Assembly (NCBI RefSeq): GCF_964031165.1
Contig: NZ_OZ035011.1
Coordinates: 982,001 to 1,046,000, forward strand
Direction: 5' to 3'
DNA: 64,000 bases
Source: Rickettsiella endosymbiont of Rhagonycha lignosa
GTDB taxonomy: Bacteria; Pseudomonadota; Gammaproteobacteria; Diplorickettsiales; Diplorickettsiaceae
Shown: piece by piece, positions 53,248 to 60,608 of the stretch
How positions within the stretch are numbered: position 1 is the stretch's first letter
Layout: each line of letters opens with the position of its first letter
The notes under the pieces: model-generated
Database searches by the model: none
What the model was told of the DNA's origin: nothing
Seen by the model: only the letters and a program-made list of their open reading frames with translations
Program-made: the position numbers and the translations under genes

Positions 53248-54690
53248 TTAAGTACGTCTGAGGCCTAGAGGAGACGTTGACACATAGAGTCCATTGATAG
53301 CCATAGCAGGGGACAAGGCGGAAAGTCCTTCAAGTGCATCAAAGAAAGCTATATTTTCTTCTATTTGAACCTGTAATTCTTTTTTTCGGAAACCTTTCTT
53401 CTCCTTTCTAAATGCCAAATTCTCATTAACCCGCTTAGATACTTCACCAATAAGATGCGAAGTGCATTTTTCTGCACTTGCAAAATCTTCTAAACCCGAA
53501 ATCAAATTTAAAAAAGCAAGTTTTAAGTTATTAGGATCAACAGAAAACTCGCTCAGCTGAGCCGCTTTATTGTAGTAACCTAATTTGCCATGCGCTTCAT
53601 AAAATGCAGCAACAAAAATAAAGAAGCGCAAGTACGCCTGTCGATAACTTTGTTCATAATAGGAAGTTGCCTCTTTTTCCGAAATTTCTCCATGAACTAA
53701 ACTTGCAATGCTTGCCGCTGAGAGTAGCCCACTATACATAGCAAGGTGCACACCCGTAGAAAGGAGAGGATCTAAAAAGCACGCTGCATCCCCTATAATA
53801 AAACACTTTTCAGCGGTGAATTTTTTTGCCGCATAAGAGTAGTCTTGTTCGACTAGAAGATTCGATACTAAAGTTCCAGACGCAGAAATTTTTGTCATTA
53901 AGGAAGAAGCAGCAATTGCATTAGCGTAAATTTGTGCTAGTGAATGCTCTTTACGGGCAGATAAAAAAAAATCTTTCCCCAGAACCACACCGATGCTCAT
54001 TTGCCCGTCGCTAAATGGAATTGCCCATAGCCATCCATTTGCAATTGAACCCACCATAATCGCTCCTTCAAATCCTTTAACGAGCGCCGGTTGTGCTTCT
54101 TTCCAATAACCCCAAACCGCCACATTTTTGAAGGTTTCATGAAAACAACGATTTTTCAGATAACGGTTCGACATTATTCCTGCGCGACCAGAAGCATCAA
54201 TAAGGTAATCAAATTCAATGAGAGGTAATTTTTTTTTACTTTTTGTTTGATAGCAAAGTGCCCCTGTAGGCTTATTACCTGAAAATACCAATTCATCTAC
54301 CTTAATACCTTCAAGCACCTTGACACCCTGGTTTCGAGCATGCTGTAGTAAAAGCTGATCAAATTCAGCTCTCTTAACTTGAAAACTATATTGGTAGCAG
54401 CCACGTAACTCTCCGAACTCAAGTAACCATTTTTCTCCTTTCCATTCAAAGTAAGCTCCGGGTTTACGTTGAAATCCATAATTTTCAATTAAGTTACGTG
54501 CGCCTATAAATTCAAGAATTTCAAGACATGATGGTAGTAAAGATTCACCGATATGGTAGCGTGGAAAAAAATCACGCTCTATTAACGTCACTTCTATATT
54601 TGCTCGAGCAAGAAGTGACGCCGCTGTACTCCCCGCCGGACCCCCACCAATAACAAGCACTGTTTTATTCTGTACTTTTAATCTTTTCAT
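53248..54690 (-). CDS. FAD-dependent halogenase/monooxygenase of the phenol-halogenase type
   Basis: The 480 residue flavoprotein has the N-terminal FAD-binding VLVIGGGPAGSTAASLL, then IGESLLPSCLEILEFIG. Lys76 in GFQRKPGAYFEW is at the place of the catalytic lysine of flavin halogenases. The halogenase motif WLWAIP is at 220-225, and GDAACFLDPLLSTGVHLA at 300-317. A free reduced flavin and halide would halogenate an aromatic ring; the related oxidases of this fold are the alternative. An AGGGTG site precedes the ATG, and the phenol-lyase gene follows after 36 bases, so both are probably one transcript. Confidence 0.85.
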   Translation of the reverse strand: MKRLKVQNKTVLVIGGGPAGSTAASLLARANIEVTLIERDFFPRYHIGESLLPSCLEILEFIGARNLIENYGFQRKPGAYFEWKGEKWLLEFGELRGCYQYSFQVKRAEFDQLLLQHARNQGVKVLEGIKVDELVFSGNKPTGALCYQTKSKKKLPLIEFDYLIDASGRAGIMSNRYLKNRCFHETFKNVAVWGYWKEAQPALVKGFEGAIMVGSIANGWLWAIPFSDGQMSIGVVLGKDFFLSARKEHSLAQIYANAIAASSLMTKISASGTLVSNLLVEQDYSYAAKKFTAEKCFIIGDAACFLDPLLSTGVHLAMYSGLLSAASIASLVHGEISEKEATSYYEQSYRQAYLRFFIFVAAFYEAHGKLGYYNKAAQLSEFSVDPNNLKLAFLNLISGLEDFASAEKCTSHLIGEVSKRVNENLAFRKEKKGFRKKELQVQIEENIAFFDALEGLSALSPAMAINGLYVSTSPLGLRRT

Positions 54691-54765
54691 TTTAGCACCC
54701 TAACATTCCTGCAAATCCTTAGAACATCCAATACAATTTTACATCCTAAAAGGGCATGACTACTT

Positions 54766-54942
54766 TTATAAAAGAAAAGATAGCATCGAGATCTGCCGCA
54801 AAAAATTTTTAAAAGACATGAAAGACTTCACTCCATGTAATGGTATGGATTTGATTGGAAATTCCACCCCACGTAGATATGAAGGCAGGTATCCGCTCTG
54901 CGTTTTGAAAAGGGGCAGTCGTTGTTGATTTTCAATGTCCAT
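54766..54942 (-). CDS. Possible 58 residue peptide upstream of the halogenase
   Basis: A short frame (MDIENQQRLPLFKTQSGYLP start) has a GGGAG ribosome site 9 bases before its ATG. It ends 75 bases before the halogenase start, on the same strand. It is not similar to anything I know. It could be a peptide substrate or leader of the cluster, or the intact start of a decayed gene. The good ribosome site and lack of codon bias leave this open. Confidence 0.35.
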   Translation of the reverse strand: MDIENQQRLPLFKTQSGYLPSYLRGVEFPIKSIPLHGVKSFMSFKNFLRQISMLSFLL

Positions 54943-56341
54943 ATTTTAGATCTCCCTTTGTTATTTTCATCACATGATTAGCTCTGATCGAATTATCGAT
55001 CCTCCATGCAATCGGATCGCGCGCTCTCGGCGCCCTGCTCGTTTATGCTAATGCGGCTTGGCACAACAGTAAAAAGATGATTAAAACCTGCTTAAGAATA
55101 TATTTATTCATAGTTTTTTATTCCTTTTTAAAATTTATTTTAGTGTTATCTAAGAATAACCAAAATGTCTAAGCATGGCGAATACCATTTATTGTGTTCT
55201 GCGTTTAATTAGCATTGATGCTCAACGGGAAATTTTGTGTAGAAATATTTGTGTAGAAATAATTGCAACAAGCTATTAGCTAATATAAAAACAAAAATAT
55301 CGATAAACACTGGAAACAATAATACTTCTGCTATATTTATTTTAGGGTACAATGATGGCGATCCTAATAAACAGTATTCCATCTATGATCTTGCAACAGT
55401 TTTGACACTAAGAAGCGAAGTGTTGATAAAATCATCGTTCAAATTCAATGGGGATGTATTCGTCTGCTATCTCTCGCTGACTTTCCCCTAACAAAAATTA
55501 TAATAACCACTACCATAAACCTCTAACAGAGGTGCCCTCCCCTAAATTTTCCATACACCCACATTTTAATAATATTTTTGTCTTACGGTGAGCCAAAAAA
55601 CTTATTTTTGTATTGAAAAGAAAAAGAGAGATTAATCTTAAGTTAGGTTCCTTAACGAGGATATAGGATATTTTACTTCAATAGTCAAAAGCAGGTATGT
55701 GCACGTCCCTAGGGCAGTCACGAAAGGGCGCCTACGCGCGAACATAGTGACGAATTAGAATCAACTATGACAAAAGTTTCGCAACTAATTAAGGTTTGAG
55801 CTAAAATTGATTCAAATTTTTAGCCATAGAATATTTTATAATTATTCAATCCTGTTGATAAAAAGACATTTCATGTTTTAGTCGCCGCTGAAATTTTTGT
55901 AATCAAGCTGCAATAGCTATAAAGATATGATTTCTCTGAGCTCAACCGGTGCGATAGCATATTTCTGAATGTCCAATCGTGCTTGTTTTAGGTTTGCACG
56001 ACTATAAATTAATTGATGTAATTTTACTTTCAGAATCGAATGCTCGGATATAAAACCCTTTATTTTCATTGCCTTCCTAAGGAAGGCCGTAATGGTACGC
56101 ATTGATACTTTAAAAAAATTTTTAATTTTTATATAAAATTAATGCTATTTTATTATAAATAATAAAAAATCTAATTTTGAAGAAGCGACAATTTTTCGAT
56201 TAAGACAATATTTTTTTTCCTCACTGATGTATGTCTTTTTGCATGCTTGGGTTAAACACGGTACGGCCCAGTCATGCTGATTGACATGGTTTTTATTAAA
56301 AAAATCAATCTAAATTCAAATAATTAGAATTGCGAGTGGCT
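54943..56341. other. Decayed 1.4 kb of island 1
   Basis: No convincing gene. At 55043-55111 (minus) a 22 residue frame, MNKYILKQVLIIFLLLCQAALA then TAA, is a complete secretion signal with nothing after it, probably the start of a lost secreted protein. Two GC-rich patches (55010-55060 and 55697-55760) stand out in AT-rich DNA. A tandem TTTGTGTAGAAATA lies near 55233-55262 and a perfect GCCTTCC/GGAAGGC hairpin near 56075. Frames at 55249-55491 and 55917-56102 lack ribosome sites and look accidental. Confidence 0.5.
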
Positions 56342-56399
56342 GACTGAAAATCTTTGTGTCGGTGGTTCGATTCCACCTTCGGCCACCAGATAAATCAAA
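56342..56399 (+). repeat. att-like direct repeat, copy 2 (3' half of tRNA-Phe)
   Basis: This is an exact copy of bases 50077-50134, without the tRNA 5' half (the bases before it, GCGAGTGGCT, are unrelated). It marks the junction between islands 1 and 2. Confidence 0.92.
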
Positions 56400-56525
56400 T
56401 ACTTACATCCTCCTTAACCCATTATAAAAAATCCCTTGCGTGACTTTTGCGGGAGCTGTCACTTTTCTTTCTAAATGTCTTTTTTTTCAATTAATTATGG
56501 TTTAAATGTCTAATTTTTAATCTCT

Positions 56526-56843
56526 CTATTTTGAAAAATGATTATGGGAAATGTTTTTAGGTTCAATAACAATATGCATTCCCATAGCGGAAAGAATTTC
56601 ACTGGTATTTTTAAAATAAGGATTGCCTTTAGGAGAAAGTGTTTTATATAAGCTAGTTCGGCTTTTATGCGCTTTATTTGCTAATTTGTTAACTCCGCCT
56701 TGCGCTTTAACAACATTGGATAAGGCCAACAAAAAAACTTTGATGTCACCTTCATTTAAAGCAGCATTTAAATATCCGGCGGCTTCTTCAGGGTCTGTGA
56801 GAGACTCAATTAAATATTCTTGGTAATCAATCTTTTTTTTCAT
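56526..56843 (-). CDS. Antitoxin of the HigA-like HI1420 family
   Basis: The 105 residue product matches the addiction-module antidote family typified by HI1420: YLIESLTDPEEAAGYLNAALNEGD at the N-terminus, then a Cro/C1-type helix-turn-helix (FLLALSNVVKAQGGVNKLANKAHKSRTSLYKTLS) and GNPYFKNTSEILSAMGMHIVIEP. It neutralises the toxin encoded 3 bases upstream and probably represses the pair's promoter. Toxin-first order is usual for this family. Confidence 0.9.
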   Translation of the reverse strand: MKKKIDYQEYLIESLTDPEEAAGYLNAALNEGDIKVFLLALSNVVKAQGGVNKLANKAHKSRTSLYKTLSPKGNPYFKNTSEILSAMGMHIVIEPKNISHNHFSK

Positions 56844-56846
56844 ACG

Positions 56847-57176
56847 CTACTCAGTTAAGTAATCATTTAAGTAACTCATCGCTTTTTTTATATCTTTTTT
56901 TTGCGTCGATTTATTACCACCTGATAGAAGAAGGATAATTTTACTATCTTCTTTGTAAAAATATATTCTATACCCAGCTCCGAATGTTAACCTTAGCTCG
57001 AAAATATCTTTATTAATTTGTTTATAATCACCCAAATTACCTAAAGCAACACGATCTAACCGTTCTTTTACACGGAACTTAACGGGTGGATCGAGGGTTT
57101 CTAACCAATTTATAAACGGGCTTTGACCATTGCTTTCAACATAAACTTCTATTTGTTTTTTTAAAGCTATTTGCAT
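56847..57176 (-). CDS. RelE/HigB-type toxin (phage Gp49-like, HI1419 family)
   Basis: The 109 residue product (ATG at 57174-57176, AAGGA upstream) contains the family pattern IEVYVESNGQSPFINWLETLDPPVKFRVKERLDRVALGNLGDYK. It continues with FELRLTFGAGYRIYFYKEDSKIILLLSGGNKSTQKKDIKKA. Members are ribosome-dependent mRNA interferases. An upstream in-frame TTG would add 11 residues without a ribosome site. It is followed after 3 bases by its antitoxin gene. A pair between tRNA repeats fits an island-stabilising role. Confidence 0.9.
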   Translation of the reverse strand: MQIALKKQIEVYVESNGQSPFINWLETLDPPVKFRVKERLDRVALGNLGDYKQINKDIFELRLTFGAGYRIYFYKEDSKIILLLSGGNKSTQKKDIKKAMSYLNDYLTE

Positions 57177-57243
57177 TGTTATTGTATCCTTAAAGAGACT
57201 TATTGGCAATAGTTACGAAAACAGAACATGAGTGTGGCTTCAA

Positions 57244-57438
57244 TTATAAAAAATGTAGTTTAGATATATCATATTCCAGTCTACTCGTTTGATAGTCATT
57301 CATACTCAATCCTTTAAAATGAACGGTTAACGATATTGCTAGGTATTTTTTTATAAGTGATAATTCAGCATGTAATTCATAATAATCTTCTCTCGTTGAG
57401 CGTTGTATGCCAAACAGTTTATCTTTTTTTACTGTCAT
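57244..57438 (-). CDS. Small unknown protein upstream of the toxin-antitoxin pair
   Basis: The 64 residue frame starts at ATG 57436-57438 with GGGGGTT 4-5 bases upstream. The product (MTVKKDKLFGIQRSTREDYY start) is charged and soluble. It lies 67 bases before the toxin gene on the same strand. No family is recognised. It may be cargo of island 2 or a remnant. Confidence 0.45.
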   Translation of the reverse strand: MTVKKDKLFGIQRSTREDYYELHAELSLIKKYLAISLTVHFKGLSMNDYQTSRLEYDISKLHFL

Positions 57439-58033
57439 ATTAACCCCCAAAAATTTAGGTATTCAAAAAGATAAAACACCAGTAAACATTACGTATGATT
57501 ATTATGAAGATATAAAAACTTAGATGAAAGTCCTTTAATTCGAACTCAAAATACAGGACTGCAAAAAACAGGATATTGACAATTTTAAAAGCGTAGCTAT
57601 TTAAATTGGAAAATTTGCATCGAATAAGCAATTGAAATAAGCTGGCTGTTGAATTAAATAATTTCTTAACTTTATACGCTTGAATGCTAATTTCAATATT
57701 CGGGTATCTTAATATCTAAAAAATCCATGCGCGACTTTTGCGCGACTGAACATGACATACACCGCCATTATTATACATTTGCAAGGGTCGTCCAGTTTAT
57801 AATAATGTTGTTTTTTTCAATAAGTTACAATATAAGTGTACGACTGAAAATCTTTGTGTCGGTGGTTCGATTCCGCCTTCGGCCACCAGATAAATCAAAC
57901 ACTTATATCACTTTTAAACTTTCCCTCAAATTCCCGTGCGGGACTTAGATTAACTTCTTTAGACTTATGAATATCGATGCGGAAGATATGCATCTAGCAA
58001 AGAAATATTTTGGTAATGCTAATTTCTAAGACT
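57439..58033. other. Intergenic region holding the right island boundary
   Basis: The 595 bases contain the third tRNA-Phe fragment (57842-57899) and the second short repeat (57718-57745). A 20 codon plus-strand frame from 57967 (MNIDAEDMHLAKKYFG) may be a gene remnant. Otherwise only AT-rich DNA is seen. Confidence 0.55.
57842..57899 (+). repeat. att-like direct repeat, copy 3 (3' half of tRNA-Phe)
   Basis: This copy of bases 50077-50134 has one mismatch (TTCCGCC for TTCCACC, in the T arm). Similarity with the copy 1 flank continues for about 25 more bases (CACTTATATCACTTTTAAACTTTCC), which the second copy lacks. It is therefore likely the original right flank of the tRNA locus. Confidence 0.9.
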
Positions 58034-59686
58034 TTAAAAGGATATCCCATTTTTTGGATAATCTCCCAATACTGGCAGGTTTATATGTGATAAATGATTG
58101 GGTCCCATATAAATTTTTACTATTGCCCTATTGGGATTCAAATCAGTATGTGGAAAATTAGAAGAAGCAACTTTAAAGCCGATACAATGTCCTGATCGAA
58201 AAGTTACCGCCGTTGATCCCACATCCAAGTCAAAAATATTTATATCATTTTTTTTTAATCGTTCTCTATGAACACTTGAAACCATATTATATATAGAACC
58301 ATCAGGATATATATCTAGTAATGTCATAACGATATCAAGCGATTCAACGTTTGCGCTTATATATATCCGCGCAGTTACTTTCCCTACAATTGTTAAGCTA
58401 TCTGCTAATTTAGATGAAACAAATAACAGTAAATCATATCTATCAAAGTGGGAAGATTGGTTGAAGGGACCTGGAGCACCAAAAAGAGTAGGATCTAAAA
58501 ATCTCCCGCCAAGAGGAGATGGCAAAGATGCTGGCTCATAGAAAAATTTTCCCTCATTGAAGTCAACTGGTTTAGAGAACTCTAAATTATGCCTTAATGG
58601 AGGTGATTTCGAATTATCTTTACTATGTAAGTATAGATTAATCACTTTTGTTTCCGCAGTGGGAGGCCAAGTTGTAAATTCACGCCAACTATTTTCGCCC
58701 ATGATAAAAACTCGCGCACCTCCTTTGACTGGTTTTTTTTCTAAAGCGGACAACAACCACTCATGTATTTCATTCATCGTATCGCTAAAAAAACCATCAG
58801 CATTAACTCCAAAATCTAATTGACCCACAATCGGTGAATATAATTGCGTATGTGACCATGGACCAATGACTAATCTCTGACTTTCTTGAGCATATCCCTT
58901 CGGAAGTTGATTTCTCATCAAGGAATAATCTTCCAAGCTCCCCTCACAAAAAATATCGTACCATCCAGCTAAGTGAAATGCGGGAATAGACGGTATTTTT
59001 TTCTCAATGCTTGGTAATCGTTGCCAAAATTGATCATCTGCTTGTTTTAACCAATCATTATAAGGTTTAAAAAACTGCCTAAGCGGTGAACAATCAGGCG
59101 CATACTCATAGAGTTTTTCCAATTTATAAACATACTCTTGCATCTCTTTAGTCTCTTTTTCAGACTTAGAAAAAGCAGTGTATGCAAAGCTTAATCCCCA
59201 AGATTGTGCGAAGGCATGCCTAAACGTTCCGTTCTCAAAAAACCAATGCTTATAAATACCACTTGCTGTTATTTGCGGACTGATTGCCCCTAATCCCGGA
59301 ATATCTTGATGGGCACAACACCATTGGACATAACCCACATAAGATGTGCCTGACATTGCTATTTTTCCATTACACCAAGGTTGTTTTTTTATCCATTCAA
59401 TCGTATCTTTGCCATCATTAATCTCTTGAATGAATGGCAAGAAACTTCCTTCAGATTCCACCCTCCCTCGAACATTTTGCACAACCACCGCCCAACCTAG
59501 TCGCGCCAAATTAATCGCATCTATGTGTGACAATGCATCCTGACGCATATAAGGCGTTCGCAATAAAAGCACAGGACGAGGGATACCATCCGATTTAATT
59601 AAAAAGTCAGCAACAAGCCGCAGATTATCTCTCATAGGAATATAGAGTTTATCTACGACTAAAGGATAAGAATGTTTTTTATTCAA
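58034..59686 (-). CDS. CocE/NonD-family alpha/beta hydrolase (X-Pro dipeptidyl-peptidase fold)
   Basis: The 550 residue product has the CocE order: an alpha/beta hydrolase core with the nucleophile elbow SGTSYVGYVQW near residue 117, RPVLLLRTPYMR near 36 (oxyanion region), and AFHLAGWYDIFCEGSLEDY and GPWSHTQL carrying the acid and histidine. A C-terminal jelly-roll domain (VTARIYISANVESLDIVMTLLDIYPDGSIYNM) follows. Members hydrolyse esters or amides, including acyl groups in specialised metabolites. It overlaps the upstream glycosyltransferase by 8 bases, so it belongs to that unit. Substrate unknown. Confidence 0.9.
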   Translation of the reverse strand: MNKKHSYPLVVDKLYIPMRDNLRLVADFLIKSDGIPRPVLLLRTPYMRQDALSHIDAINLARLGWAVVVQNVRGRVESEGSFLPFIQEINDGKDTIEWIKKQPWCNGKIAMSGTSYVGYVQWCCAHQDIPGLGAISPQITASGIYKHWFFENGTFRHAFAQSWGLSFAYTAFSKSEKETKEMQEYVYKLEKLYEYAPDCSPLRQFFKPYNDWLKQADDQFWQRLPSIEKKIPSIPAFHLAGWYDIFCEGSLEDYSLMRNQLPKGYAQESQRLVIGPWSHTQLYSPIVGQLDFGVNADGFFSDTMNEIHEWLLSALEKKPVKGGARVFIMGENSWREFTTWPPTAETKVINLYLHSKDNSKSPPLRHNLEFSKPVDFNEGKFFYEPASLPSPLGGRFLDPTLFGAPGPFNQSSHFDRYDLLLFVSSKLADSLTIVGKVTARIYISANVESLDIVMTLLDIYPDGSIYNMVSSVHRERLKKNDINIFDLDVGSTAVTFRSGHCIGFKVASSNFPHTDLNPNRAIVKIYMGPNHLSHINLPVLGDYPKNGISF

Positions 59687-60608
59687 TTTCTTGGAGCCTT
59701 TTTAAAACAAATTTAGACGAAATTGAAATAATATCACCCACTTTATTTGCTGGAAGCCCAAATATCTTCCGTAAAAAATAAAATCGTTGTTTTTTATTTC
59801 TTATGAGAAGATCGCAAAAAAAGTATACTAAAAGCAATTTAGATATAGACTTGTTTTTTTTAAAAACATAATAAATATCTTTCCATTGATTTTTCTTAGA
59901 CGTGAGGGAAGTCAAGGAAAATTCATTTAATGACTTAAATATAACTGATTTATCAAGAAACTCATAATCAAAATCAAAGGCATGCCTAAATAAACGCAGA
60001 GTTACATCTAAATCTTCACCATAAGTTATATTTTCGTCATAAACTACAGGAAATAAAGGTAACGAATTTAAAAAGTCTCCTCTTACAAAAATTGCAGGAT
60101 GGGCTGCAGCATAGGCGCCTTTTTTTAGCATTCCCTGCTTTGTTCTAAATTTTATTTTTGTTCCATAAAGTGTTGAAACATAAGTTTTTTCATCAAAAAA
60201 TGTTAATATTCCACAAATTATTTTATTATATTTTCCAATCTGCAATGAGTGACTAATGATATATTGATCGACTAAAAAGTCATCTGCATCCAGTCGCATT
60301 ATCCAGCAAGAATCATCAAGCAAGTAATTTTTTTTAATATAAGCATAACCTGCATTTAATGGCCTGGAGGCACTTGGCCTTTCTTGATGTATTCTTTTTA
60401 ATGGGATATAGATAACCCGATTTTCTTGTCGAAAGTTAGTAGCTATAACATCACCGGTCCCATCTGATGATCCATGATTAACAATTATTATTTTTATATC
60501 GATTTCTTTTTGATCAAGCACACTCATAACAGAGCGTTTAATGCACTGCTCTACGTTATAAGCTGGAATAATGATATAGACCACAGGTTTAGCAGATGGT
60601 ATTAACAT
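59679..60608 (-). CDS. Family 2 glycosyltransferase
   Basis: With the ATG at 60606-60608 the product has 309 residues. The GT-A fold shows VVYIIIPAYNVEQCIKRSVMSVLDQ at the N-terminus, VNHGSSDGTGDVI and the metal-binding MRLDADDF near residue 110. An AGYAYIKK segment and the later YGEDLDVTLRLFRHAF (acceptor-side ED) also fit. It transfers a sugar from a nucleotide sugar in the cytoplasm. A GTG nine codons upstream is possible; I prefer the ATG after GAGA. It overlaps the carbamoyltransferase end by 20 bases and the hydrolase start by 8. Confidence 0.88.
   Translation of the reverse strand: MLIPSAKPVVYIIIPAYNVEQCIKRSVMSVLDQKEIDIKIIIVNHGSSDGTGDVIATNFRQENRVIYIPLKRIHQERPSASRPLNAGYAYIKKNYLLDDSCWIMRLDADDFLVDQYIISHSLQIGKYNKIICGILTFFDEKTYVSTLYGTKIKFRTKQGMLKKGAYAAAHPAIFVRGDFLNSLPLFPVVYDENITYGEDLDVTLRLFRHAFDFDYEFLDKSVIFKSLNEFSLTSLTSKKNQWKDIYYVFKKNKSISKLLLVYFFCDLLIRNKKQRFYFLRKIFGLPANKVGDIISISSKFVLKRLQEIE

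Larger units (their letters stand above)
50124..56399. mobile_element. Genomic island 1 in tRNA-Phe (aromatic halogenase/phenol-lyase island)
   Basis: The 6.3 kb between the intact tRNA-Phe and its first partial copy carries an O-methyltransferase, a tyrosine phenol-lyase and a halogenase-like gene plus decayed DNA. Direct tRNA repeats at both ends are the usual result of integrase-mediated insertion. No integrase gene remains inside. GC content differs: three 60 base rows in the phenol-lyase gene (52201, 52261, 52621) count 47-55% GC, against about 38% in a row of the halogenase. Confidence 0.7.
56400..57899. mobile_element. Genomic island 2, a 1.5 kb toxin-antitoxin unit between tRNA-Phe repeats
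   Basis: The segment between repeat copies 2 and 3 contains the toxin-antitoxin pair and one small gene. Near both ends lies a second related sequence (56426-56454 and 57718-57745, sharing AAAAAATCC and GACTTTTGCG). An insertion of its own, or a shrunken second island kept by the toxin-antitoxin pair, would explain it. Confidence 0.6.

Noticed and set aside
53248..54690. Geranylgeranyl reductase-type flavoprotein
   Set aside because: The WLWAIP motif, the lysine in GFQRKPGA and FLDPLLSTGVHLA point to the halogenase branch, though non-halogenating members cannot be fully excluded.
55249..55491. 80 codon plus-strand frame in island 1
   Set aside because: Starts at a non-ATG codon inside a short tandem repeat, without ribosome site or recognisable features.
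55917..56102. 61 codon minus-strand frame in island 1
   Set aside because: The first start has no ribosome site and the next ATG lies within a hairpin; no similarity recognised.
56342..57899. Two additional tRNA-Phe genes
   Set aside because: Only the 3' half from the anticodon stem is present at 56342 and 57842. The acceptor 5' strand and the D arm are missing, so these are integration footprints.
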